The position numbers and the translations under genes were made by a program. Positions 45,313 to 54,295 of a stretch of 64,000 nt of DNA are shown here, piece by piece. Source of the stretch: an uncultured Lachnospiraceae bacterium (GTDB lineage Bacteria; Bacillota; Clostridia; Lachnospirales; Lachnospiraceae); NCBI GenBank assembly GCA_947626395.1, contig CANQRU010000001.1, positions 1-64,000 of the forward strand, read 5' to 3'. How positions within the stretch are numbered: position 1 is the first letter of the stretch; each line of letters begins with the position of its first letter. Under the pieces are notes generated by a model. The model saw only the letters and a list, made by a program, of their open reading frames with translations. It made no database searches and was not told the origin of the DNA.

Positions 45313-45332
45313 ATTTTTGGAGAGGAGATCCT

Positions 45333-46412
45333 ATGTCTGATATACTGACGATTACAAGAGAACATGTGTCGGGAATCCTGACGAAAGACGCCGCGCCCGC
45401 GGCGTTTTGCGGAGATGGGGATACGGTGGTTTTCGAGACAAGAGACTGTTACGACGACGCGGTGGTGAGCGAGGAGCGGCCGCTGGGAGACAAGGCGGAT
45501 CCGATCGAGAACCCGGCCACCGGCCCGCTGTATGTCAAGGGTGCCGAGCCAGGCGACGTGCTGAAAGTGGAGATTCTGGACATCCGGCTGCGGGACTGGG
45601 GCGTCATGCGCTCCTCGACCATGTGCGGCGTGTTCCACGAGGATTTCACAGAGCGGACGGCGCGGATCTTTCCAATCTATGACGGAGAGGCAGATGATGA
45701 CAGAAAACCCGGAGATGCGGCAGGCGTCAAAGAAATCGGCAGTGCGGAAGGCAGGGGCAGCGGCATTGATGATGACAGATGTTGCGCAGCAGCAGCCGGC
45801 TTCAGCGGAGCGAAGCAATCCGCTGTTTTTGAAACCGCACCGGCGCAATACATTAAATTTGACGACAAATTGACGATCCCTCTGGATCCGATGATCGGCG
45901 TGATCGGTACGGCTCCCGCCGGAGCCGGCATTACCACCGACACGCCCGAAAGCCACGGCGGCAACATGGACTGCCATAAGATCGTGAAAGGTTCCACCCT
46001 CTATCTGCCTGTCAACGCGCCGGGAGGTCTTCTTTCCATGGGCGACCTTCACGCGCTCATGGGCGACGGCGAGGTGTTCATCTGCGGCCTGGAGATCGCG
46101 GGTCGGGTAACGGTCCGCGTAAGCGTGGTTAAAGGGGAGGCGGCCGCGATGCTTCCGACCCCGTTTCTGGCCTGCCGCGGCCGGGTGATGACGATCCAGT
46201 CCGCGGAGACCCTGGACGAAGCCGGGGATATGGCCGCGAAAGCCATGAAAGAATTCGTAAAAAAGGCCGCCGGCAAGGACAATTTCGAGGCTGGAATGCT
46301 TATGTCTCTGCTTTCCGATATGGCCGTCTGCCAGGTGGTGGATCCGCTTAAGACCGTGCGGGTGGAGTTCCCGCTGGGTGTTCTTGAAACGTACGGATAC
46401 CGTCTGCCTTAG
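45333..46412 (+). CDS. Acetamidase/formamidase family protein
   Basis: 359 residues. FmdA_AmdA fold: FETRDCYDDAVVSE, PATGPLYVKGAEPGDVLKVE, SHGGNMDCHKIVKGSTLYLP, ALMGDGEVFICGLEIAG. Hydrolyses short amides such as formamide or acetamide to the acid and ammonia. A 55-residue low-complexity insertion (about residues 117-171) splits the domain where homologues run on. AGAGGAGA precedes ATG 45333, 20 nt after argD, so it may belong to the arg transcript. Confidence 0.88.
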   Translation: MSDILTITREHVSGILTKDAAPAAFCGDGDTVVFETRDCYDDAVVSEERPLGDKADPIENPATGPLYVKGAEPGDVLKVEILDIRLRDWGVMRSSTMCGVFHEDFTERTARIFPIYDGEADDDRKPGDAAGVKEIGSAEGRGSGIDDDRCCAAAAGFSGAKQSAVFETAPAQYIKFDDKLTIPLDPMIGVIGTAPAGAGITTDTPESHGGNMDCHKIVKGSTLYLPVNAPGGLLSMGDLHALMGDGEVFICGLEIAGRVTVRVSVVKGEAAAMLPTPFLACRGRVMTIQSAETLDEAGDMAAKAMKEFVKKAAGKDNFEAGMLMSLLSDMAVCQVVDPLKTVRVEFPLGVLETYGYRLP

Positions 46413-46440
46413 ATAAGTCTGCTTCGGACGGTTTTTCTTT
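46398..46440 (+). terminator. Terminator overlapping the end of the acetamidase gene
   Basis: ACCGTCTG (46399-46406) and CGGACGGT, 8-bp stem with one G-U pair, then TTTTTCTTT to 46440. The stop codon is in the loop. Confidence 0.65.
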
Positions 46441-46442
46441 AC

Positions 46443-46471
46443 TATACATTTTAATTAAGTCGTGGTATAAT
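46443..46471 (+). promoter_or_regulatory. Possible promoter of the histidine kinase gene
   Basis: TATACA (46443-46448), 17-nt spacer, TATAAT (46466-46471), about 85 nt before the start codon; -35 is weak. Confidence 0.4.
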
Positions 46472-46555
46472 ATTTCTGATCGTTTTCCTGCCGCGGGGGG
46501 AGAGAGAAAGCGCGCGGGATATATGATAGAATAACAGATTTGGAGGATACTCCGA

Positions 46556-48706
46556 ATGAATAAAAAGACAGCCAGGTTCCTGATCGCCAGCATTGTGCTG
46601 GTGGCCGTGCTCTGTGTGTTTATCTTTGCCTATCAGACGGAATATATGAATAAAAAGAGCGCACAGACGATCAGCGAGATCGGCGAGATCTACATGTCTG
46701 GCTTAAGCGAGCGGGCTGCGGCTCATTTCCAGACGACCGTGGAACTGAGAATGTCCCAGGTGGCTGCGCTGGTGGATTCCGTTTCTCCCGACAGCAGCGC
46801 CAGTGACCGCTCGATCCGCGTATCCTTAAATTATCACGCCAGAGCCAGGGGATTCGATCATCTGGCTTTTTACGGAGCCGACGGAACCTTCGATATGCTT
46901 TACGGAGACCTGGTGGAGGTGTCGGGAAAGGACGGTTTCTTTAATTCCCTGACGAAGGGCGAAGAAAAGATGGCCGTGGGCTACGACAGTACCGGCGAGG
47001 AAGTGCTGATCATGGGAATCCCGGCAGCCTATACCATGGAGAATGGGGAGAAGAGCATTGCTCTGGTGGCGGCGCTGCCTGTTTCCTATATCAGCGAAAC
47101 GCTGTCCTTAAATTCCGGCGATACCAAGATCTACTATTTCATCGTCCGCAGGGATGGAAGCTTCATTCTGCGGGATGTCGGTGTCGAGGATGAAACGTAT
47201 TACGACCGGGTGCGGACCCGGTATGAGAGCATCGGCGGCAAGACGGCCGACGAGTATCTGACCCAGCTTAACGCGGCTATGGATGCACGGGAGAATTATA
47301 CGACAGAATTCGTTATAAACGGCGAACGGCGTTTCCTGTACTGCAGTCCGCTGGCCTATTCCGAGTGGTACCTGATGCTGTTCATGCCTTACGGCGCGCT
47401 GGACGAGGCGGTGAACAGCCTGGGCAGTTTCTGGGGTCAGGTGGCCAGAACCGGCTGTGTGGTTCTGCTGGTCGCCATGCTTCTTTTGTTCTCCTGTTAT
47501 TACTATATGATGCACAAGCAGATGAAGGAGAACGAGCGGGCCAGACAGGCCGCGGAGCAGGCGAATAAGGCCAAGAGCGAATTCCTTTCCAATATGAGCC
47601 ATGATATCCGCACGCCGATGAACGGCATCGTGGGCATGACGGCGGTGGCCATGGCCAATCTGGATAATCCGCAGCAGGTTCAGAACTGTCTGACGAAGAT
47701 CTCCCTCTCCAGTAAGCACCTGCTGGGGCTGATCAATGATATCCTGGATATGTCCAAGATCGAGAGCGGCAAGATGACGCTGGTAAGCGAGCCGGTGTCG
47801 CTGAAGGAAACGGTGGAGGGCATCACGAATATCGTCCAGCCGCAGGTGAATGTGAAGAAGCAGACCTTCGAGGTGACCGCCGACAACCTGTACGCGGGCC
47901 ATGTGCTGAGCGACAGCGTGCGGCTGAACCAGGTTCTTTTGAATCTTCTGGGCAACGCGGTCAAATTCACGCCCGATGGCGGATCGATCCGGCTAAAACT
48001 GGCCGAAGAGGTTTCCCCGAAGGGAAATGAATACGTGCGCCTTCATATGTATGTGACGGACACCGGCATCGGTATGACGCCGGAGTTCCAGGCGAAAGTA
48101 TTCGAGTCGTTCATGCGTGAGGACAACGCCCGCGTCCAGAAGACGGAAGGCGCCGGTCTGGGCATGGCGATTACCAAATACATCGTGGACACCATGGGCG
48201 GCACCATTGAGGTGGCCAGCGAGGTCGGGAAAGGAACGGAATTCCATGTAACGCTGGATCTTCAGAAAGTGGATGAACCGGAGATGGAGGTTCAGGAGGA
48301 GAGCGGGTCAGAGAACGACGGCGAACTGCTCGGAAAGAGGATCCTTCTGGCGGAGGATAACGACCTGAACTGGGAGATCGCCCAGGAGCTTCTGTCCGGT
48401 CTGGGTCTGGAACTGGAATGGGCTGAGAACGGCCAGATATGTCTTGATAAGTTCCAGGCGTCACCGGCGGGCTATTATGACGCGATCCTCATGGATATCC
48501 GTATGCCGAAGATGAACGGCTATGAGACGACTGTGGCGATCCGCGCGCTTGACAGGGCGGACGCGGCTGTGGTTCCGATCATCGCCATGAGCGCGGACGC
48601 TTTTGAGGAGGATATCCGCAGGTGTATGGAGAGCGGCATGAACGCCCATGTGGCGAAGCCCATCGATATGAAAGAGGTTACGAAAACGCTTCGCAAATTT
48701 ATATAA
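46556..48706 (+). CDS. Hybrid sensor histidine kinase/response regulator
   Basis: 716 residues. One membrane segment (10-27), an extracytoplasmic Cache-like sensor region (about 35-285), a second membrane segment near 300-320, HisKA with phospho-acceptor H349 (SNMSHDIRTPMNGI), HATPase (NLLGNAVKFTP, GLGMAITKYIVD) and a C-terminal receiver with D647 (ILMDIRMPKMNG). No Hpt domain, so phosphate must pass to an external protein or act within the receiver. The neighbouring binding-protein gene downstream may supply its signal. GGAGGA lies before ATG 46556. Confidence 0.93.
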   Translation: MNKKTARFLIASIVLVAVLCVFIFAYQTEYMNKKSAQTISEIGEIYMSGLSERAAAHFQTTVELRMSQVAALVDSVSPDSSASDRSIRVSLNYHARARGFDHLAFYGADGTFDMLYGDLVEVSGKDGFFNSLTKGEEKMAVGYDSTGEEVLIMGIPAAYTMENGEKSIALVAALPVSYISETLSLNSGDTKIYYFIVRRDGSFILRDVGVEDETYYDRVRTRYESIGGKTADEYLTQLNAAMDARENYTTEFVINGERRFLYCSPLAYSEWYLMLFMPYGALDEAVNSLGSFWGQVARTGCVVLLVAMLLLFSCYYYMMHKQMKENERARQAAEQANKAKSEFLSNMSHDIRTPMNGIVGMTAVAMANLDNPQQVQNCLTKISLSSKHLLGLINDILDMSKIESGKMTLVSEPVSLKETVEGITNIVQPQVNVKKQTFEVTADNLYAGHVLSDSVRLNQVLLNLLGNAVKFTPDGGSIRLKLAEEVSPKGNEYVRLHMYVTDTGIGMTPEFQAKVFESFMREDNARVQKTEGAGLGMAITKYIVDTMGGTIEVASEVGKGTEFHVTLDLQKVDEPEMEVQEESGSENDGELLGKRILLAEDNDLNWEIAQELLSGLGLELEWAENGQICLDKFQASPAGYYDAILMDIRMPKMNGYETTVAIRALDRADAAVVPIIAMSADAFEEDIRRCMESGMNAHVAKPIDMKEVTKTLRKFI

Positions 48707-48858
48707 TACTGTCGGCGGGCTGTGTATAATATGGGGAATCGCGTGCCGGCGGTCTGCGTAAAGCAGGAGTGCACAATATGTAAATACCAGACATGAATAT
48801 AAAGGTTACAAGGTTATATCGGTACGGCTGACAGATAATCATGAGGAGATGACGGATA

Positions 48859-50283
48859 ATGAGGAGAAGAACAGCTTGGACGGCGGCGGTCTGTCTTCTG
48901 GCAGCGTGCGTGCTTGGCGCCTGTTCCGGCAGCGGGAATGGCGGCAGCCCGGCGCAGGAGAGCGTCGGCGGCGCGGCCGGGGAGGCGCAGATTTCGAACA
49001 GTCAGAACCAGGACAGCCAAGGAGCGGATGGTGGGGACGGCCGGGCGGATGCTTCCGGTGATGCAGATGGAAACGTCCCGGCGGAGAAAGTGGAACTGAC
49101 GTTATGGACCTATCCTGTGGGCAACTGGGGCAGCCAGAGTTCCGTGTCCGGCCTGCTTTCCGGTTTTCACCGGGAATATCCCCAGTACCATGTAACGGTC
49201 AAATGTCTGGATTATACGACAGGCGACGCGGAGATCGAGGAGGCGATCGAGTCCGGACAGCTTCCGGATCTGGTGCTGGAGGGACCGGAACGCCTGGTAG
49301 CCAACTGGGGCAGCCGGGGCAAGATGGTCGATCTGTCGGATCTGTGGGAGTCGGAGCAGGCGGCGCGGATCTATCCGGAGGTGCGGGAAGCCTGCCATGG
49401 CGGCAGCGGGGAGTTTTATGAGTTTCCGGTCTGCATGACGACCCACTGTATGGCGATCAACCGTGAGATGTTTGAGGCGGCGGACGCTATGCAGTATATC
49501 GACGAGGAGACCCATACCTGGAGTACGGAGGATTTCGTGAAAGCGGTAGAGGCGCTCTATGCGGCCGGCCAGGAGCGGGTCGCCGTGGTCTACTGCGGCG
49601 GTCAGGGCGGAGACCAGGGAACCAGGGCGCTGGTGAACAATCTGTACAGCGGTACATTTACCAATGAAGAGCATACGGCCTATACGGTGAACAGCGAGGA
49701 GAACGCCAGGGCGCTGACCCTGCTTCAGGATCTGGACGGGATCGAGTTCGCGCCGGATCTGGTCGGCGGCGACGAGGTGAAGCTTTTCGGCAGCGGGGAG
49801 CTTGCCATGGCTTTCTGCTGGAACGTGTCCATGGAGATCCAGCAGATCATCAACAACCAGGATATGAGTTTCGACGCGTTCCCGATGGCGTTCCCGACCG
49901 ACAGCGGGGATCCGCAGCTGCAGGGCGGTATCTGGGGATTCGGTATCTTTGATAACGGAGACGAAGCGCGTATCGAGGCGGCGAAGGAATTTATCCGCTA
50001 TATGACGGAGGACGAGACCGAGTATAAGCGTGCGGTCCAGACCTCCACCTACTGGCCGGTACGCGATGTGGAGGGAATCTACGCCAATGACGAGCTGATG
50101 ACCGAATACGGTATGTTTATGAAATACATGGGCAATTATTATCAGGTAACTCCCGGCTGGGCGGACGTGCGCACAGCCTGGTGGAATATGCTGCAGAAGG
50201 TAGGAGAAGGCACGGACGCTGCGGAAGCGCTTGACGAGTTCGATACAGCCGCGAAGAAGGCGGTCGCGGGCAGCGCCGGCTGA
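48859..50283 (+). CDS. Extracellular substrate-binding lipoprotein (ABC family 1)
   Basis: 474 residues. Signal peptide with lipobox LGAC (cleavage before Cys22), a Gly/Ala/Asp-rich tether (22-77), then a sugar-type binding fold: VELTLWTYPVGNWGSQ, GDAEIEEAIESGQLPDLVLE, and ELAMAFCWNVSMEIQQ. Homologues bring carbohydrates to ABC permeases. No permease or ATPase gene is adjacent, so it is an orphan, possibly a sensor partner of the upstream hybrid kinase. The 189 nt after it show no gene or clear terminator. Confidence 0.88.
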   Translation: MRRRTAWTAAVCLLAACVLGACSGSGNGGSPAQESVGGAAGEAQISNSQNQDSQGADGGDGRADASGDADGNVPAEKVELTLWTYPVGNWGSQSSVSGLLSGFHREYPQYHVTVKCLDYTTGDAEIEEAIESGQLPDLVLEGPERLVANWGSRGKMVDLSDLWESEQAARIYPEVREACHGGSGEFYEFPVCMTTHCMAINREMFEAADAMQYIDEETHTWSTEDFVKAVEALYAAGQERVAVVYCGGQGGDQGTRALVNNLYSGTFTNEEHTAYTVNSEENARALTLLQDLDGIEFAPDLVGGDEVKLFGSGELAMAFCWNVSMEIQQIINNQDMSFDAFPMAFPTDSGDPQLQGGIWGFGIFDNGDEARIEAAKEFIRYMTEDETEYKRAVQTSTYWPVRDVEGIYANDELMTEYGMFMKYMGNYYQVTPGWADVRTAWWNMLQKVGEGTDAAEALDEFDTAAKKAVAGSAG

Positions 50284-50472
50284 CAGCTATACTTTCTGAT
50301 GGCTTGAAAGTGTGCAGGAAGCTGCATTTGGTTATGTCATGAAAGCATAGGACAAGATGGTATAGAGTCTGGAACAAATGAAGCGGCATGCAGGGGGAAT
50401 TTTGTCCGGATGTTATGCGAAAATGCTGACGCCGGCAGACATTGTATGAGAAGAAAAGGAGAGCGGATGTAA

Positions 50473-51102
50473 ATGACGAAAGAGCAGACAGTGGAACAGT
50501 ATCTGGAGGTGCTGTCATCGAAGCAGCCGGTACCCGGCGGCGGCGGCGCCTCGGCTCTCGCGGGTGCGCTGGGAAGCGCCCTGGGACTGATGGTAGGGAA
50601 CCTGACCGTCGGCAAGAAGAAGTACGCCGAAGTGGAAGGGGAAGTAAAAGAGTATATGGAACAGCTTGAGCAGCTTAAGGCGGATTTCCTGCGGCTGGCG
50701 GACGAGGATGCGGTGGTATTCGCCCCGCTGGCGGCGGCTTACGGGCTTCCGACGGAGACGGAGGAGCAGAGAGCGTACAAGGACGCGGTGATGGAGGAGA
50801 ACCTCCTGCGGGCCAGTCTCGTGCCCCTGTCCGTGATGGAAGCGACGCTTAAGACGATCGCGGTCCTGGAGGAGCTGGAGCAGAAAGGCAGCGTCATGGC
50901 GGTCAGCGACGTGGGCGTGGCGGTGCAGTGCGCGCGGACGGCCCTGGCCGGCGCGGTGATGAACGTCTACATCAATACCAAATCCATGAAGGACCGGGAC
51001 AAGGCGGATGATTTCAATGAGGAAGCCTACCATATGCTGACGTCCGGCATGGCGCGGGCGGACGAGATCTACGAGAAGGTGCTTAAGCGGCTGCAGAATT
51101 AG
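50473..51102 (+). CDS. Cyclodeaminase/cyclohydrolase family protein (FchA-like)
   Basis: 209 residues: TVEQYLEVLSSKQPVPGGGG, SALAGALGSALGLMVGNLT, VSDVGVAVQCARTALAGAVM. This is the FTCD_C family, which includes formimino-THF cyclodeaminase and methenyl-THF cyclohydrolase FchA of acetogens and methylotrophs. It sits 27 nt before a FolD-like gene that lacks the cyclohydrolase lysine, so a methenyl-THF cyclohydrolase role is attractive. AAAAGGAG precedes ATG 50473. Confidence 0.9.
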   Translation: MTKEQTVEQYLEVLSSKQPVPGGGGASALAGALGSALGLMVGNLTVGKKKYAEVEGEVKEYMEQLEQLKADFLRLADEDAVVFAPLAAAYGLPTETEEQRAYKDAVMEENLLRASLVPLSVMEATLKTIAVLEELEQKGSVMAVSDVGVAVQCARTALAGAVMNVYINTKSMKDRDKADDFNEEAYHMLTSGMARADEIYEKVLKRLQN

Positions 51103-51129
51103 GAACGCAGGAAAGTAAGAGGTGACCGT

Positions 51130-51996
51130 ATGCAGATATTAAAAGGAGCGGACGTGTCCGCGAAGATCAAGTCACAGGTGCAGCAGGCGCTGTCAGGCTC
51201 CGGCCGGGAAGCGCAGCCTCCGAAGCTTGCCATCGTGCGTGTCGGCGAGAAGCCGGACGATCTGTCCTACGAGCGCGGTGCGATGAAGAAGATGGAGGCT
51301 TTCGGCCTGCGGGCGCAGTCCTATGCGTATCCGGCGGACATTTCCGACGACGATTTTAAGGCGGCCTTCCGGGCTGTCAACGAAGATCCGGATGTGGCGG
51401 GGATCCTGGTGCTCCTGCCGCTGCCGAAGCAGATCCGCCAGGCGGATATCGCGGCAATGATCGACCCGTGCAAGGATCTGGACGGCATTTCCCCGGTGAA
51501 TATGGCGAAGGTTTTCGCCGGCGACGAGTCGGGCTTCGCTCCCTGTACGGCGGAAGCGGTGATCGAAGTGCTGAAGGCCAATGAGATTCCGATCGCCGGG
51601 AAGCGCGTGACCATTGTGGGCCGGAGCCTGGTGGTGGGAAAGCCCCTGGCCATGTTGATGCTTAAGGAGAACGCCACCGTCACCGTATGCCACACGAAGA
51701 CCGCGGATCTCAGGGCAACCTGCAGTCAGGCGGAGATTCTGGTGGCCGCGGCCGGCCGGGCGCGGATGCTCGACGGCGGTTACGTGGGCGACGGCGCCAT
51801 TGTCATCGACGTGGGCATTAACGCGGACGCCGACGGAAAGCTCTGCGGCGACGTGGATCTGGAGTCGGTGCAGGAGAAAGCCGCCATGGCCACCCCGGTG
51901 CCGGGCGGCGTCGGGACCGTGACTACGGCGGTGCTGGCGAAGCATCTGATGCGGGCGGCGGGGAGAGTGCCTATTGCAAAATCCGTTGAAGAATAA
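51130..51996 (+). CDS. folD: FolD-family methylene-THF dehydrogenase, cyclohydrolase residues missing
   Basis: 288 residues. N-terminal catalytic domain, then a Rossmann NAD(P) domain (VTIVGRSLVVGKPLAMLM) and the TPVPGGVGTVTTA closing motif. In E. coli FolD the catalytic lysine is four residues after a tyrosine (Y50, K54); here that position after Y47 is Ala51 (SYERGAMKK). The conserved Gln of the VQLPLP motif is Leu (ILVLLPLPKQI). Dehydrogenase binding residues (KDLDGISP) are kept. I infer a dehydrogenase-only enzyme paired with the upstream FchA-like protein. Confidence 0.93.
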   Translation: MQILKGADVSAKIKSQVQQALSGSGREAQPPKLAIVRVGEKPDDLSYERGAMKKMEAFGLRAQSYAYPADISDDDFKAAFRAVNEDPDVAGILVLLPLPKQIRQADIAAMIDPCKDLDGISPVNMAKVFAGDESGFAPCTAEAVIEVLKANEIPIAGKRVTIVGRSLVVGKPLAMLMLKENATVTVCHTKTADLRATCSQAEILVAAAGRARMLDGGYVGDGAIVIDVGINADADGKLCGDVDLESVQEKAAMATPVPGGVGTVTTAVLAKHLMRAAGRVPIAKSVEE

Positions 51997-52010
51997 TATG
52001 AGGTGCAAAT

Positions 52011-53093
52011 ATGCCCGATAAGAATTGGCAATTTGAACTTGAAGAATATATCAGACAGGGCGAACCTGAAAGAGCCGAAAAAAGTGGGGCATGGCAAACA
52101 GCTATCGGCTTGCAGGCGGTTGACGGACTGAAAACATCTGATTATTTGCTGGATACTGCAAAGGAACACATCGAGGGTAAAATAACCATCGATGAGGTTC
52201 AGAAGCGTATTTGCAGCTATTATGAGCAGAGAACCACACGCACCGAACTTGAGGACAGCACCAAAGAAGCCGATATTGTATCTGCAAGAATAACCAAGCT
52301 TTTGGGTGAAAAAGCGTTTCAGTTTTCTCCTGCCGAATGGATCACCATTCACCGCAGATTGTTTGAAGGCGTATTCGACCACGCCGGAAAAATCCGTCAG
52401 TATAACATTTCCAAAAAAGAATGGATACTGAACGGTGAATCGGTTATCTACGCTGATTTTAACAGCATAAAGGACATTTTGGATTATGATTTTGCCACCG
52501 AAAAACAGTTTTCTTATGAGGAACTGTCGGTTGAAGCGTCAGTGAAGCACCTTGCAAAATTTGCATCGGACATTTGGCAGATTCATCCCTTTGGCGAGGG
52601 TAACACAAGAGCCACCGCCGTGTTTATGATTAAGTATTTGAAAACCTTTGGGTTCCGTGTCAAAAACGATGCGTTCCGTGAAAATTCTTGGTATTTCCGT
52701 AATGCACTGGTTCGTGCAAACTATAACGATTTGCAAAAAGGTATTCATTCCACCACAAAGTTTTTGGAATTGTTTTTCTCAAACCTTCTGCTCGGTACAA
52801 ATTACGAATTAAAGAATCGCTATATGCACATTGATTATGTGGATGAAACCGCTTTTCAAAGTGCCAAGAGCAAAACACCAAAGTGCCAAATTGGCACTTT
52901 GGATTGTACTTTAGAAGAAATTGCGGTGTTAGATTTAATAAAAAAGAACCCGTCTGTTAAGCAAACTGAACTTGCAGAACAAACAGGAAAGTCAGTCAGA
53001 AGCATAAAGCGTATTATAGATTCTCTGAAAGAGAAACAATACATCCGCAGAGTAGACGGAAAACGCTACGGCAAATGGGAAATTTTGGTTTAG
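52011..53093 (+). CDS. Fic-family AMPylase with C-terminal winged helix
   Basis: 360 residues. Fic core with motif HPFGEGNTR (192-200). The N-terminal region (about 25-72, AIGLQAVDGLKTS, then AKEHIEGKITIDE) resembles the VbhA-type inhibitory antitoxin fused in front of some Fic proteins. Residues 298-355 form a winged-helix/ArsR-like DNA-binding domain (LAEQTGKSVRSIKRI). Likely transfers AMP to a target protein hydroxyl. Clearly more A+T-rich than folD or thiT on either side, so probably acquired. Starts 14 nt after the folD stop behind GAGGTG. Confidence 0.88.
   Translation: MPDKNWQFELEEYIRQGEPERAEKSGAWQTAIGLQAVDGLKTSDYLLDTAKEHIEGKITIDEVQKRICSYYEQRTTRTELEDSTKEADIVSARITKLLGEKAFQFSPAEWITIHRRLFEGVFDHAGKIRQYNISKKEWILNGESVIYADFNSIKDILDYDFATEKQFSYEELSVEASVKHLAKFASDIWQIHPFGEGNTRATAVFMIKYLKTFGFRVKNDAFRENSWYFRNALVRANYNDLQKGIHSTTKFLELFFSNLLLGTNYELKNRYMHIDYVDETAFQSAKSKTPKCQIGTLDCTLEEIAVLDLIKKNPSVKQTELAEQTGKSVRSIKRIIDSLKEKQYIRRVDGKRYGKWEILV
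52878..52902 (+). repeat. Perfect 12-bp palindrome inside the Fic gene
   Basis: CCAAAGTGCCAA and TTGGCACTTTGG flank a single A. It encodes the linker between Fic core and winged helix (CQIGTLDC). May be an internal binding site or a hairpin in the mRNA. Confidence 0.6.
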
Positions 53094-53150
53094 CATATAA
53101 GAATTGAGGACTGATTATGAATTTTCATTGTTGTATTGTGTCAAACAGTC

Positions 53151-53206
53151 AGAGGCTGCTGCAAACACCGGTTAAAATGTAATCCGGCGTTGCAGCAGCC
53201 TCTTTG
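53151..53206 (+). terminator. Terminator between the converging Fic and thiT genes
   Basis: AGAGGCTGCTGCAA (53151-53164) and TTGCAGCAGCCTCT (53190-53203), a 14-bp perfect stem with inner CCGG/CCGG, followed by TTTG. Usable in both directions. Confidence 0.8.
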
Positions 53207-53232
53207 TAATATAGCTTATCTTTCTTGTCTTA

Positions 53233-53892
53233 TTATTCCGTCGCCATCTTCTTAACTGTCGCCAAAGCCTTCGCCACCGGCGGAAGCGAGATCACGATCA
53301 CGGTGATGATGCCCTCGGCCAAAATGTAGGAGTAGTTGTAAATGATCGGGTACAGGGCGGAAAGGGACTGCGGGAAATTCTCCGGCATGTAGTCCATCCA
53401 GTACAGGTAGCCGCCCAGGGTGTGGAACGCGCCGCGGACCAGGATGCCCAGGATGTAGCCTTTCACCAGGCCGTTCTTGGACTTCATGAACGCGCCGGCC
53501 AGGCCGAGGCCTGCGAAGGCCAGGACGTAGTCGCAGCAGACCTGGAACAGGGACAGCACGTACGGTTCCTGAAGGAACTGAAGGATTCCGTAGGCAAGGC
53601 CTGTCATGATGCCGGTTCCGATGCCGTACCAGTAGCCGATCAGGCAAATGAAGAGCATCGAGAACAGCGTCACCGATCCGCCGTAGGGCAGGGAGAAGAC
53701 CTTGATGAAGGATGTGACGAAGGACAGCGCCATGGCGGCCGCACAGAAGGCAAGCTGCTTCGCACTCATCTTCTTCTCAGGAGCGGATTTCTCGTGAAGA
53801 AATCCTGCGGCGATGACGAGGATCACCGCGCAGATGCCGCACAGGGCGTAGCCGAGGGTCGTAAGACCGCCGTCGGGTGTAACAATAGACAT
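53233..53892 (-). CDS. thiT: Thiamine ECF transporter S component
   Basis: 219 residues, six membrane segments, S-component pattern: MALSFVTSFIKVFSLPYGGS, VTLFSMLFICLIGYWYGI, YILGILVRGAFHTLGGYLYW. Captures thiamine for the shared ECF energising module, which is not in the window. ATG at 53892 follows AGGAGG at normal spacing; the frame extends upstream into the leader only formally. Control by the TPP riboswitch and the Shine-Dalgarno sequestering hairpin supports the assignment. Confidence 0.94.
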   Translation of the reverse strand: MSIVTPDGGLTTLGYALCGICAVILVIAAGFLHEKSAPEKKMSAKQLAFCAAAMALSFVTSFIKVFSLPYGGSVTLFSMLFICLIGYWYGIGTGIMTGLAYGILQFLQEPYVLSLFQVCCDYVLAFAGLGLAGAFMKSKNGLVKGYILGILVRGAFHTLGGYLYWMDYMPENFPQSLSALYPIIYNYSYILAEGIITVIVISLPPVAKALATVKKMATE

Positions 53893-53899
53893 AAAAATA

Positions 53900-53921
53900 C
53901 CTCCTTTGCATGCACAGGAGG
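53900..53921 (-). promoter_or_regulatory. Hairpin covering the thiT ribosome binding site
   Basis: On the minus strand CCTCCT pairs with the AGGAGG of thiT, ten-nt loop, 6 bp. Lies between the TPP aptamer and the start codon and would block translation when formed. A further 9-bp hairpin lies at 53942-53964. Confidence 0.7.
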
Positions 53922-53982
53922 GGATTGCGGATTCTACGTTGATGGCAGGTGCAGGACCCGCCATGCAGAGGAAAGTATGTTC

Positions 53983-54064
53983 TGCTTCCTTCCGCCGGCA
54001 TTATCCGGTTCAAGTAATGAGGGTCCGGCTCGCGCCGCTCTCAGCCTTGTTGGCTCCCCTAGCA
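53983..54064 (-). promoter_or_regulatory. TPP riboswitch aptamer
   Basis: Minus-strand order: TGCT-AGGGGAGCC, CTGAGA, ACCCT, ACTTGAACCGG, ATAATGCCGGCGG, AAGGAAGCA. All conserved blocks of the THI element are present, closed by TGCT/AGCA. Upstream of thiT. Confidence 0.95.
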
Positions 54065-54295
54065 TGTCTGTTATGTTTGATTTGAAACGCGGCGGTGGGC
54101 CGCATTTCCGTTACGAAAGGAAGTATAGCGCGTGAGGCCGGAAATGTCAAGCGCGGATTTCACGGATATGAAGAAACTGATAAGAAGAAACCGTTCAGCC
54201 GGCAAAATAGAGTCCATGGGAAAAAGAATACATATGATTATTATTTTAGGGCAATCTATTCTGTAAGAAAACAGGCACACAGGAGGAGATTGCAT

